A program made the position numbers and the translations under genes. Below, in pieces: positions 1-7,397 of a stretch of 36,586 nt of DNA. The stretch is taken from the NCBI GenBank assembly GCA_023460975.1, contig JAEWOG010000077.1, positions 1 through 36,586 on the forward strand, given 5' to 3'. Source of the stretch: Actinomycetes bacterium. GTDB lineage: Bacteria > Actinomycetota > Actinomycetes > Propionibacteriales > Nocardioidaceae. A model generated the notes under the pieces. That model ran no database searches. It saw nothing but the letters and a program-made list of their open reading frames with translations, and was not told where the DNA came from. Positions within the stretch are counted from its first letter, which is position 1. Each line of letters opens with the position of its first letter.

Positions 1-80
1 GTCTCGTGCGGGTGCTCCGGGCGGACCTCAGCGACCATCCGGACCGCCCGCTCACGCATCTCGTTCGTATACCTGGCCAT
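1..80 (-). CDS. IS3-family transposase OrfA, N-terminal fragment at window edge
   Basis: Only the first 26 codons lie in the window; the gene continues past the left edge. The translation begins MARYTNEMRERAVRMV, the typical opening of IS3-family OrfA proteins (helix-turn-helix DNA-binding subunit, usually about 100 residues, expressed with OrfB by frameshifting). An in-frame ATG at 89 would add three residues (MGT) and cannot be excluded. It lies downstream of pnkp and on the same strand, so the element sits inside or at the edge of the RNA-repair island. The family call rests on a short stretch only, and whether the transposase is intact cannot be judged. Confidence 0.7.
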   Translation of the reverse strand, partial: MARYTNEMRERAVRMVAEVRPEHPHE

Positions 81-117
81 CGTTCCCATCCTGACTCATC
101 AAGCGGAACGAAACCCA
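1..117 (-). mobile_element. Left part of an IS3-like insertion sequence (end tentative)
   Basis: The start of OrfA implies that the upstream end of the element lies just to its right. On the minus strand the run from 117 begins TGGGTTTCGTTCCGCTTGAT, a plausible terminal inverted repeat starting with TG. An alternative end beginning TGAATCGC lies at 127. The matching right end is outside the window, so neither can be confirmed. Confidence 0.35.
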
Positions 118-201
118 GTGCGATTCACCTCCGACTCTAACCGATCGACTCCAGTCGCGCCCGACTGAATCCGGAGGGTTCGTGGAGGGCTCCCAAATCC
201 C

Positions 202-2724
202 TCAGAGCCGAGGGTCCACGGGCTCCGATTCGAGTGCCAGTACCGCGAACACAGACTGGTGAACCTTCCACAGCGGCTCGTGGTCGACGAATGCCGTGAG
301 TGCTTCCAGGCCGAGGCCGTGCTCGCGTTGGGCGAGCTGGCGCTTCTTGCCGAGGAACCGGTCGCGCAGCACGTCGAGGGAGTCGGTGTAGTCGGGTCCG
401 TAGATGATCCGCAGGTACTCGCGGCCACGCACCTTGATGCCCGGCTGGATTCGCCCGGCCGTCAGGTGGGCGGGCTTGACGACCATGCCCTCTCCGCCTG
501 CGCCGGTCAGATCCATCCACCAGTCGGTGGCTGCGTCTCGATCCTCCTTCGAGGAGAGATCGACGAATCGGTGGCGGGTGGGCGTGATCAGGTCGCCCTC
601 CATCTTCGCGAGCTCCTCGAGGTGCCACTCGTGGGACTCGGTCAACGCGAGGGCCCGGCCCTCGGCTGCGAGGATCTGGAACGGTGCCAGCGTCACTCCG
701 TCGAGTCCATCGGTCGGGTGGACGTAGGCGGCGTAGGCATCACGGAACGCCTCGGCGTTGCCGAGTCGACGGTCGACCTTCTCGACCATTCCGGCAACGT
801 CGAGTCCTCGCGCGGCGGCCTGCTCAAGAACCGTGCGTGCTTCGGGAAGCACGCGGCGGGCCGCAGCGCCGACCGACGCGTACTGTGCCTTGATCAGATC
901 GATGGCCTTGGCCGACCAGGGCAGGAGCTCGCAGTCCAGAGCGAGCCAGTCGCTGTCGAGGGACTCGAACAGCGGCTCGGCGGCCTCGCGCAGTCGGTCG
1001 ACGAGGACGCTGGTGTCCGCGAAGAACGGGCGGCCGGTGCGGGTGTAGACGACCCCGGTGGTGCCGTCGCCGATTCCGAAGCGACGTTCGGCTGCATCCG
1101 CGTCCTTCGTGATCACGGCGATCGCTCGCGAGCCCATGTGCTTCTCCTCGCACACCACGCGCGTGACGCCCCAGCCGGCGTACTCGTCGAACGCCTGCTC
1201 GGGGTGCTCCAGGAACCCATCGACCTTCGCGGTCGCGACCGGGGACATGGTGGGCGGCAGGTAGATCAGCCACCGTGGGTCGACGGCGAAGCGGCTCATG
1301 ATCTCCAGTGCCGCCGCGGCGTTCTCCTCGGGGATCTTGACCTTGCCGGCGTGGGTGGTCTCCAGCCAGCGGGTACCCGCGACGTCGCCGATCTTGAGAA
1401 CCGAGGCCTCGCGATCGCCGGCCGCAGGGGCGAGCGGGCGGACAGGCTCGTACCACTGCTGCTCGGCCGGAACCGAGACGATCTCGCGCTCCGGGTAGCG
1501 CAGCGCGGTCAATTCGCCACCGAACACGACGCCGGTATCGAGGCAGATCGTGTTGTTGATCCACTCAGCCTTCGGGACCGGGGTGTGGCCGTAAACGACC
1601 ATGGCCTGGCCGCGGTACTCCTGGGCCCACGGGTAGCGAACCGGCAGGCCGTACTCGTCGGTCTCTCCGGTGGTGTCCCCGTAGAGCGCGAACGAGCGCA
1701 CCCGACCCGAGGACCGGCCGTGGTAGGACTCCTTGAGTCCGGCGTGGGCGACGACCAGCTTGCCGTCGTCGAGGACGTAATGGCTGATGAGCCCGTCCAT
1801 GAAGTTGAGGGCCTGCTTGCCGAAGTCCTCGGACTCGGCCTCCATCTGCGCTAGCGACTCCGCGAGTCCGTGGGAGACGGTCACCTTCGAGCCCCTGAGC
1901 GCGCGCACGAGCTTGGCCTCGTGGTTGCCGGAGACGCACAGCGCGTTTCCAGAAGCGACCATGCCCATGACCAGGCGCAGGACTCCAGGGGTGTCCGGGC
2001 CGCGGTCGACGAGGTCGCCGACGAAGACCGCCTGCCGTCCGTCGGGGGGGGTCGCGTCGATCGCGTTCGGGCCGTCGTACTGGAGCTTCCATCCGAGCTC
2101 GGTGAGCAGGGTGCGCAGTTCGGAGGCGCAGCCGTGGATGTCGCCGATGATGTCGAACGGTCCGTGGATGTCCTTGCGATCGTTCCAGGGTCGTTCGCGA
2201 ACGATCTCCACCGCGTCGATCTGGTCGGTGCCCCGCAGCACGTGGACGCGGCGGAAGCCTTCCTTGTTGAGGCGTCGGAAGGAGCGTTTGAGGTCACGGT
2301 GCTGCCGGGAGATGACGTGGTCGCCGAAGTCGCGGTCCGGTCGCTGCTTGTTGCGTTCGATCGCGACCGACTCGGGGACGTCGATGACGATGGCGTCGAC
2401 GAGGACGTCGTGGCTCTTGGCCAGCTTGATGAGCGACGCACGTGCGGCCTGCTGGACGTTGGTGGCGTCGACGACGGTGAGCAGACCGCGGCGCAGCCGC
2501 GTGCCGACGATGTAGTGGAGCACGTCGAAGGCATCCGGGGTGGCGGACTGGTCGTTCTCGTCGTCGGCGACGAGGCCGCGGCAGAAGTCGCTGGAGACGA
2601 CCTCGGTCGGCTTGAAGTGCGCGCGGGCGAAGGTGGACTTGCCGCTTCCCGAGACCCCGACCAGGACGACCAGACCCATGGCGGGGACGGTGACCTGCTG
2701 CCTGTCCGTTGCTGCCTCAGTCAT
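202..2724 (-). CDS. pnkp: Polynucleotide kinase-phosphatase-ligase Pnkp (bacterial RNA repair)
   Basis: This 840-residue protein has the three-domain layout of bacterial Pnkp. The 5'-OH kinase carries the P-loop GVSGSGKST at 23-31. The metallophosphatase has GDIHG 194-198, GDLVDRG 236-242, GNHE 266-269 and GHT 379-381. The C-terminal ligase-like adenylyltransferase has its nucleotidyl lysine in EEKHMG (K528) and later GMVVKP and IKVRGREYLR motifs. All catalytic motifs look intact, and the length is close to the characterised clostridial enzyme. In that family Pnkp remodels the ends of cleaved RNA, and its ligase is activated by Hen1. The ATG at 2724 was chosen because AGGAGG precedes it and the kinase domain starts there; the frame stays open to 2904 without family similarity. 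It overlaps the end of hen1 by 8 bases, so the two are probably co-translated. Confidence 0.95.
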   Translation of the reverse strand: MTEAATDRQQVTVPAMGLVVLVGVSGSGKSTFARAHFKPTEVVSSDFCRGLVADDENDQSATPDAFDVLHYIVGTRLRRGLLTVVDATNVQQAARASLIKLAKSHDVLVDAIVIDVPESVAIERNKQRPDRDFGDHVISRQHRDLKRSFRRLNKEGFRRVHVLRGTDQIDAVEIVRERPWNDRKDIHGPFDIIGDIHGCASELRTLLTELGWKLQYDGPNAIDATPPDGRQAVFVGDLVDRGPDTPGVLRLVMGMVASGNALCVSGNHEAKLVRALRGSKVTVSHGLAESLAQMEAESEDFGKQALNFMDGLISHYVLDDGKLVVAHAGLKESYHGRSSGRVRSFALYGDTTGETDEYGLPVRYPWAQEYRGQAMVVYGHTPVPKAEWINNTICLDTGVVFGGELTALRYPEREIVSVPAEQQWYEPVRPLAPAAGDREASVLKIGDVAGTRWLETTHAGKVKIPEENAAAALEIMSRFAVDPRWLIYLPPTMSPVATAKVDGFLEHPEQAFDEYAGWGVTRVVCEEKHMGSRAIAVITKDADAAERRFGIGDGTTGVVYTRTGRPFFADTSVLVDRLREAAEPLFESLDSDWLALDCELLPWSAKAIDLIKAQYASVGAAARRVLPEARTVLEQAAARGLDVAGMVEKVDRRLGNAEAFRDAYAAYVHPTDGLDGVTLAPFQILAAEGRALALTESHEWHLEELAKMEGDLITPTRHRFVDLSSKEDRDAATDWWMDLTGAGGEGMVVKPAHLTAGRIQPGIKVRGREYLRIIYGPDYTDSLDVLRDRFLGKKRQLAQREHGLGLEALTAFVDHEPLWKVHQSVFAVLALESEPVDPRL

Positions 2725-4129
2725 CGGTCCCCTCCTTTCGGGTGAAGATGGCCATCTGGGTTGGTGTGCCGTGGGTGTCGTCGCGGTCGCCGATGCCGCG
2801 GCGCTCGACGGCGTAGTCGTGGGTGGCGGCGACACGGTCGGACCATACGGCGAACTCATCGCGGGTCCACTCGAATCGGTGGTCGGGGTGCCGCATGCCG
2901 ACAAGGCCGTCGTAGAGAACGTTGTACTCGCCGTTGGGTGTCGTCACGATGACGGCGCCCGGTTTGGCGGCGCCGAAGACGACCCGCTCCAGTGCCTCGA
3001 GGCGAGGCGGATCGACGTGCTCGATGACCTCCATGAGTATGGCGGCATCGAACCCGGTGTAGCGGTCGTCCTCGTAGGTCAGCGCACTCTGGAAGAGCTG
3101 GACACGCTCGGCCTGTCGCTCGCCCATCCGGTCGAGGTGGAGGCGCCGGGCGGCGTACTGCAGGGAGCGGGTCGAGACGTCGGAGCCGGCGATGCGCGTG
3201 AACGCCGAGGTCTTGACGAGCCTGTCGAGGAACTGGCCGGGGCCACAGCCGAGGTCGATGACGGACCGCGCGCCGAGCTCGAGCAGGACCTGGTGCACGG
3301 CCTCGTGGCGCTGGGTGTTGAGCGGGACCCGCTTCTCGGCGGGCTGAAGAACCTCCTCGTCCTCCGCGGGCTCGATGGCCTCCTCCACCTCGTCGCCGAG
3401 TTCCGCGAGACGGGCGAGGGCGACGCGGGTGAGACCGCCACGGCGACCGAGGTAGCAACGGGTGATCAGGTTGGCGTCGGGGTGGGTGGCGAGCCACCCC
3501 TCCCCCGAACGCAGCAGCTTGTCCACCTCGTCGGGTCCCTGCCAGTAGTGCTTGGACTCGTCCAGCACGGGCAGCAGGACGTGGAGCTGGTTCAGCGCGT
3601 CGGCGAGGCGCAGGACGCCCGTCAGCCGGAGTCGGACGTAGCGGGAGTCGCCCCAGTCGGCGAAGGCGTCGTCGAGTGGGATCGGATCGGCCTCGACCGT
3701 CCAGCCGAGTGGTTCGAAGAGTCGGTGCGCGATCTCTGCGCCGCCGCGGCACGGCAGGACCGGGATCACGACCTCCAGCGGGATCGCCGAGTCAGCAAGC
3801 TCCTGCCGGGAGTTGCAACGGCCGCTGCGGGCGGTGCTGAAGACGTCGGCCATCGCCACGCCGAGCAGCGACGATGCTGCGTACGAGCGGTCGTTGACGT
3901 ACTGCGCCAGGCTGAAGTCAGGGGCGTTCTTGCCACGAGAACGCGCAAGCCGGATCGGGTCGACGTCGAGCATCAGTGCGACGGTGCACCGCTCTTCGTT
4001 GGCTTCGGGGTAGAAGACCGTCGCGGTGCCGAACGACTGCTTGAACTCCTGCACGCGCTCAGGGTGCTTGTGCAGAAGGTAGCCGAGATCGGTCGCCGGC
4101 TGATGAGTGGTCGTGACGGTCAGAAGCAC
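2717..4129 (-). CDS. hen1: 3'-terminal RNA ribose 2'-O-methyltransferase Hen1
   Basis: This 470-residue protein matches bacterial Hen1. The N-terminal half (opening LLTVTTTH, then ATDLGYLLHKHP) is the part that in the family binds and activates the Pnkp ligase. The C-terminal half is a SAM-dependent methyltransferase with DLGCGPGQF at 292-300 and the metal-binding set E367, E370, H371 plus a histidine in HPDHRFEW (414/417), as in known Hen1 enzymes. It methylates the 2'-OH of the 3' end at the break before sealing, so the repaired RNA resists the same ribotoxin. The GTG at 4129 gives the usual family N-terminus; the frame is open to 4204 but the extra residues look unrelated. No clear ribosome binding site precedes it; CAGACT six bases upstream could be a -10 box of a leaderless transcript. 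It is first in an operon with pnkp. Confidence 0.95.
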   Translation of the reverse strand: MLLTVTTTHQPATDLGYLLHKHPERVQEFKQSFGTATVFYPEANEERCTVALMLDVDPIRLARSRGKNAPDFSLAQYVNDRSYAASSLLGVAMADVFSTARSGRCNSRQELADSAIPLEVVIPVLPCRGGAEIAHRLFEPLGWTVEADPIPLDDAFADWGDSRYVRLRLTGVLRLADALNQLHVLLPVLDESKHYWQGPDEVDKLLRSGEGWLATHPDANLITRCYLGRRGGLTRVALARLAELGDEVEEAIEPAEDEEVLQPAEKRVPLNTQRHEAVHQVLLELGARSVIDLGCGPGQFLDRLVKTSAFTRIAGSDVSTRSLQYAARRLHLDRMGERQAERVQLFQSALTYEDDRYTGFDAAILMEVIEHVDPPRLEALERVVFGAAKPGAVIVTTPNGEYNVLYDGLVGMRHPDHRFEWTRDEFAVWSDRVAATHDYAVERRGIGDRDDTHGTPTQMAIFTRKEGTDD

Positions 4130-4159
4130 TAGGCAAGTCTGCCGCAGGGGCCCGACGAA

Positions 4160-4187
4160 TTCCGAAGGAGTTTCCGACTCCTCGGAA
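4160..4187. promoter_or_regulatory. Imperfect palindrome between divergent hen1 and nucleotidyltransferase genes
   Basis: TTCCGAAGGAGT is followed after five bases by ACTCCTCGGAA, its reverse complement with one base missing. It lies in the only promoter space of both the hen1-pnkp operon and the divergent nucleotidyltransferase gene. It could be an operator for a shared regulator. It is also readable as codons if hen1 starts further upstream, so the role is inferred. Confidence 0.4.
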
Positions 4188-4239
4188 GCCAAGGCGCGAA
4201 TCATTCGATATTCGCTTCAGCGGTGGTCCGTCCGCGCCC

Positions 4240-4245
4240 TACGGT
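4240..4245 (+). promoter_or_regulatory. -10 box of a probable leaderless promoter
   Basis: TACGGT ends six bases before the GTG at 4252, the spacing expected when transcription starts at the first base of the start codon. There is no Shine-Dalgarno sequence. The same arrangement recurs at many genes in this window. Confidence 0.5.
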
Positions 4246-4251
4246 GAACCG

Positions 4252-5043
4252 GTGTCCGATCTGCCCAACGTCGAGTACGGCGACTCCAGCGTGGCTCTCC
4301 CCAACGAGATCCTCCGCTCCGTCGTCGGCAGCGGCGTGCACGGGATCGCCATCGAGGGCACCGACGACCACGACGAGATGGGCGTCTACATCGAGCCGCC
4401 CGAATGGATCCTCGGTGTGGAGCGGCACCGCGAGGACTACATCTGGCGCACCCAGCCCGAGGGCGTACGAAGCGGTCACGGCGACACAGACCTGGTCCTC
4501 TACTCGCTTCGCAAGTACCTGCGGCTGGCGATCAAGGGCAACCCGACAGTCATGCTGCCGCTGTTCGCGCCCGAAGAGTCCTTGGTGGTGGTGACGCCGC
4601 TCGGGGAGGAACTGCGCGAGCTGCGCTCGGCGTTCATGTCGCGCCTCGCGGTCGAGAGGTTCCTCGGATACATGCGATCCCAGCACGAGCGCATGCTCGG
4701 CCAGTCGAAGCGCAACGTCCCCAACCGACCCGAATTGATCGAGAAGTACGGCTGGGACGTGAAGTACGGCAGCCACGCTCTTCGGCTCGCCTACCAGGGC
4801 TTCGAGATCGCGAGCACCGGCGTCCTGAGCCTGCCCCTCCCTGACCGCGAGCGAGAACGTGTCCTCGCGGTCAAGCGGGGAGAGGTCCAACGCGACGAGG
4901 TGTCATCGGAGATCGCTCGTCTGGAAGATGACGTGCGCACGCTGCTGGACGAGGACCGATCGCCCCTACCCGAGACCGCGGACCTCGACCGGATCAGCGC
5001 GTGGGCGATCGACGCCCAGCGCCGGCACTGGAATTGGGCCTGA
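4252..5043 (+). CDS. COG3541-type nucleotidyltransferase (DNA polymerase beta fold), RNA-repair associated
   Basis: The 263-residue protein has the signature of the COG3541/YcgL-like nucleotidyltransferases. A GSGVHG loop lies at 26-31, acidic residues at D39 and D41 are followed by MGVYIEPPEWILG, and a third acid lies in DTDLVLYSLRKYLRLAIKGNP (about 80-98). These are the metal-binding residues of polymerase-beta-type enzymes that transfer a nucleotide to an acceptor. I recall comparative-genomic work linking this family to RNA ligases and calling it RlaP; this should be checked. Here it is divergent from hen1-pnkp with a 122-base shared promoter region, which supports a role in the same RNA-repair system, perhaps adding or removing nucleotides at damaged ends. 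Substrate and acceptor are unknown. The start is fixed by the leaderless -10 box. Confidence 0.85.
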   Translation: MSDLPNVEYGDSSVALPNEILRSVVGSGVHGIAIEGTDDHDEMGVYIEPPEWILGVERHREDYIWRTQPEGVRSGHGDTDLVLYSLRKYLRLAIKGNPTVMLPLFAPEESLVVVTPLGEELRELRSAFMSRLAVERFLGYMRSQHERMLGQSKRNVPNRPELIEKYGWDVKYGSHALRLAYQGFEIASTGVLSLPLPDRERERVLAVKRGEVQRDEVSSEIARLEDDVRTLLDEDRSPLPETADLDRISAWAIDAQRRHWNWA

Positions 5044-5121
5044 CGGTTACGAGATCGGCGACCACAGACGAGTCGCGATAGCCAGGTTCGCGTTGCGGCT
5101 GCCCTGCGGGATCATGGGTCG

Positions 5122-6111
5122 GTGACCGAGAACGAGACGTCCGCCGAGCAGCGTCTGTACGACGCGGCGTCGCGATGGTCAGATTCTCCCGGCTTTGACA
5201 CCGAGGACCTGATCGACGGTGCGGTGCAGGCGCTGGTCGACGACCTCGACTCCCCATCGCTCCGCGAACTCGCCGGAGCCTCACCCTCGGACCGCACCGA
5301 CGAGATCCAGTCACTCCTGGACGCCACGCTGGATGAGCTCAACATCCCCCGGCCTGGCGGCGTAGATCCCTGGAAACGGATCATGAGCGGCGGCCGGATC
5401 TTCTCCCGGCTCCCGAAGGAGTCGATTCGCTTCGAGGTTGCTTCCGCGGGCCATGACGTCAGCGGCCACCAACTGCTCGTTTTCGTGGACGGCGTTGAGA
5501 TGACATCCAAGGGCGCGGGAATGGGCATGGACCCGTTCGACGTTCTGATCCCTCGCAACCGCCTCGTCGCCACCCAGGAGCCGCATCGCGTGCCCATTGC
5601 GCGCTGCGAGTGCGGCGAGTACGGGTGCGGCTCAACGGACGTGAACATCGTGCGCGACGGCGATGTCATCCATTGGGACTGGCTCATCGACGTGCCCATG
5701 CGGCACGGCGTCACCTTCAACGCCGATCAGTACGACGCAGAAGTAGCCCGGATCGGTTCGGATCGCACCTGGGAGCGTCCGCAAGACACGACCGCTCGAC
5801 TGGTCCTGGTAGGCGCAGATCGCGATCGGCTGGCCAAGCAGGGGCTTCGAGTGTGTTGGGCGGCATCCGACTACCGCGACCCGTCCCAGTTCGTCGTGTC
5901 CTTCATGACCACCGATAACCAGTTCCAGGTCTTCCTCCGGGTTGACCGCGGTGGCAAGTCCCCCGATGTCGTCGCGGCCGACGTGCTGGCGCTGCTGCAG
6001 AAGGCGCCATCGAGGTGGCCAGCGACCTTCCACTCCATCCAGCCGAAGGTCACGTCCCGGCCGACGATGGCCGGATGGCGCTGGAAACGCGAGAGCATCG
6101 CACTGCGCTGA
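5122..6111 (+). CDS. Unrecognised protein with CxCGxxGC motif, downstream of the nucleotidyltransferase
   Basis: I do not know a function for this 329-residue protein. Residues about 10-75 (AASRWSDSPG to LDELNIPRP) resemble a short helical region seen in front of various actinobacterial hypothetical proteins, with the phrase DSPSLRELAGAS. The middle part is beta-rich. At about 160-180 it holds CECGEYGCGST followed by VIHWDW, a cysteine pattern that could bind zinc and that I have seen in other actinobacterial hypotheticals. There is no signal peptide or membrane segment. It follows the nucleotidyltransferase gene by 78 bases on the same strand. GATCAT lies six bases before the GTG start, so it may also be transcribed on its own as a leaderless message. 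Its stop lies 10 bases from the convergent integrase gene. Its place in the island makes it a candidate accessory of the RNA-repair set. Confidence 0.75.
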   Translation: MTENETSAEQRLYDAASRWSDSPGFDTEDLIDGAVQALVDDLDSPSLRELAGASPSDRTDEIQSLLDATLDELNIPRPGGVDPWKRIMSGGRIFSRLPKESIRFEVASAGHDVSGHQLLVFVDGVEMTSKGAGMGMDPFDVLIPRNRLVATQEPHRVPIARCECGEYGCGSTDVNIVRDGDVIHWDWLIDVPMRHGVTFNADQYDAEVARIGSDRTWERPQDTTARLVLVGADRDRLAKQGLRVCWAASDYRDPSQFVVSFMTTDNQFQVFLRVDRGGKSPDVVAADVLALLQKAPSRWPATFHSIQPKVTSRPTMAGWRWKRESIALR

Positions 6112-6121
6112 CCCAAGGCGC

Positions 6122-7114
6122 CTACAAGCCGAGGTCGCGGCTCGTGGTCGTCATCATCGCCTCGGCTGGCCGGATGTAGTGGTTCAGCAAGGTCCCCAGA
6201 TCGCGATGGCGCGTCTGGGCGGCAATGCGATCAATCGAGGCGCCGTTGACGGCGGCTGTGGTGGCGTGACCGGCACGAAGTGAATGACCCGAGACCGGGA
6301 CCCCATCGAAGCCGGCCGCGCTGGCACGCTCCTGGACCGTTCGACTGATAGCGCGCGGTCCGATCCGTTCGGCCGTGGGGTGATTCCGATAACGGACTCG
6401 CGTGAAGAGCGCGCCCGGTTCAGCTGGCCTGACCTTCAGCCAGCCGTCGAGCGCCCGGATCGGGTCGGTGAGCACGTTCTCGCCGCGCGCGATTCCGACG
6501 AGCTGGCCGCGCGCCTCCTGATCGGTCTTGGACCGGCGGATTGCCAGCAGGACGCCGGCTGGCTTGCGAAGGACGTCCTCGATGTTGAGCGCCGAGATCT
6601 CGCCAGGCCGCATCGCTGACGCGTACCCCACGAGAAGGATGGCGCGGTCCCGCTTGCCGATCGCCGTGCTGGCGTCGATGGACGCGACGACCTGCCCGAG
6701 CTCGGCGACCGTCAGCGGGTGGGCTTGTTGGCGGGGCGCGACGCCCATGATCCGGCGCAGCCCACGCCGCACCCGGCGGACGACGACATGGGCCGTTGGG
6801 TCAGGAAGTCCCTCCTGGCCGTGCCTGTGCGCGATGCCCGAGCAGTAAGCGTCGAGGGTGGTGAAGTGGAGTCCGGCTTCGGCGCGCTCGGCGAGAAAGA
6901 CTGCGAGCGCTTCCGGTTGGGCGGGCAAGGGATTGATGCCCCTGCCCTGGCACCAGCGGTCCCATTGGCGCCACCCGCAGGCGTACGTTTCGCGGGTTGA
7001 GGGCGCGAGCTCGGCTTCGATCGCTGTCGCGATCCGTTCGGCGTCAGCCGCCGTGAGTGCGACCGTGGGGTTCGGCAGAGGGAGCTCTTCGAGGCGGATG
7101 AGTGAGTTCGTCAT
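6122..7114 (-). CDS. Tyrosine recombinase / integrase of a tRNA-fMet island
   Basis: A 330-residue site-specific tyrosine recombinase. The N-terminal SAM-like DNA-binding domain spans about 25-125 (STRETYACGWRQWDRWC). The catalytic domain shows the complete set R169 (SAMRPGE), K196 (RRSKTD), H277 and R280 (SGHSLRAGH), H303 and nucleophile Y313 (LLNHYIRP). It should therefore be active. The ATG at 7114 is used; a GTG one codon upstream is equally possible, and the longer open frame to 7210 adds unrelated residues. Its start is about 145 bases from the 3' end of tRNA-fMet, the common arrangement of an integrase beside its attachment site. No excisionase is visible nearby. It probably mobilises the DNA to its left, including the RNA-repair genes. 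Confidence 0.93.
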   Translation of the reverse strand: MTNSLIRLEELPLPNPTVALTAADAERIATAIEAELAPSTRETYACGWRQWDRWCQGRGINPLPAQPEALAVFLAERAEAGLHFTTLDAYCSGIAHRHGQEGLPDPTAHVVVRRVRRGLRRIMGVAPRQQAHPLTVAELGQVVASIDASTAIGKRDRAILLVGYASAMRPGEISALNIEDVLRKPAGVLLAIRRSKTDQEARGQLVGIARGENVLTDPIRALDGWLKVRPAEPGALFTRVRYRNHPTAERIGPRAISRTVQERASAAGFDGVPVSGHSLRAGHATTAAVNGASIDRIAAQTRHRDLGTLLNHYIRPAEAMMTTTSRDLGL

Positions 7115-7224
7115 CACCCACTCTCGGCGGCGACGCCACGCCCGCGCGAAGGGCGGATCGGGCTGTACGAACTTACCTCCGGAAAGGAGGGTTTGTGGAG
7201 GGTTGATCAATTCTCAAATGCTTT

Positions 7225-7255
7225 CAGGCCGGGATTCGCACTGAATCCCGGCCTG
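7225..7255 (-). terminator. Perfect 13-bp hairpin between tRNA-fMet and the integrase
   Basis: CAGGCCGGGATTC and its exact reverse complement are separated by GCACT. It begins just beyond the tRNA 3' end on the transcribed strand and would stop or process the tRNA transcript before it enters the integrase gene. There is no U tract. Confidence 0.6.
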
Positions 7256-7259
7256 AATT

Positions 7260-7336
7260 TGGTAGCGGGGGCAGGATTTGAACCTGCGACCTCTGGGTTA
7301 TGAGCCCAGCGAGCTACCGAGCTGCTCCACCCCGCG
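7260..7336 (-). tRNA. Initiator tRNA-fMet (anticodon CAT)
   Basis: The 77-nt gene folds into a cloverleaf. Its acceptor strand CGCGGGG pairs with CCCCGC, with a C1-T72 mismatch, and a CCA end is encoded. The anticodon loop is CTCATAA, flanked by three G-C pairs (GGG/CCC). The unpaired position 1 and the three G-C pairs are the hallmarks of initiator rather than elongator tRNA-Met. The T arm reads AGGTTCAAATCCT. Its 3' half is the likely attachment site used by the neighbouring integrase, and it marks the right border of the island. Confidence 0.95.
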
Positions 7337-7358
7337 TCGGTGAACAGAACATTACCCG

Positions 7359-7390
7359 GTGCTCCCCCCGAACCCAAATCGGGGGGGCAC
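7359..7390 (-). terminator. Strong GC hairpin after the UPF0182 gene
   Basis: GTGCTCCCCCCGA pairs with TCGGGGGGGCAC across a 7-base loop. It lies 7 bases beyond the stop codon of the UPF0182 gene on the transcribed strand and separates it from the tRNA gene. Confidence 0.75.
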
Positions 7391-7397
7391 CTCTGGG

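Noticed and set aside
2725..2904. Upstream starts of pnkp (2904), and likewise of hen1 (4204), uvrD2 (22024), nudC (23431) and plsC-like (31511)
   Set aside because: The added residues match nothing in the families, run into neighbouring genes or promoters, and lack ribosome binding sites; better starts lie downstream.
202..6111. A toxin such as an anticodon nuclease paired with the RNA-repair genes
   Set aside because: None of the visible proteins has nuclease motifs of known ribotoxins. The 329-residue protein is unassigned but gives no positive sign of being a toxin.
1..7260. Left attachment repeat of the tRNA-fMet island
   Set aside because: I found no second copy of the tRNA 3' end in the window; it probably lies further left.
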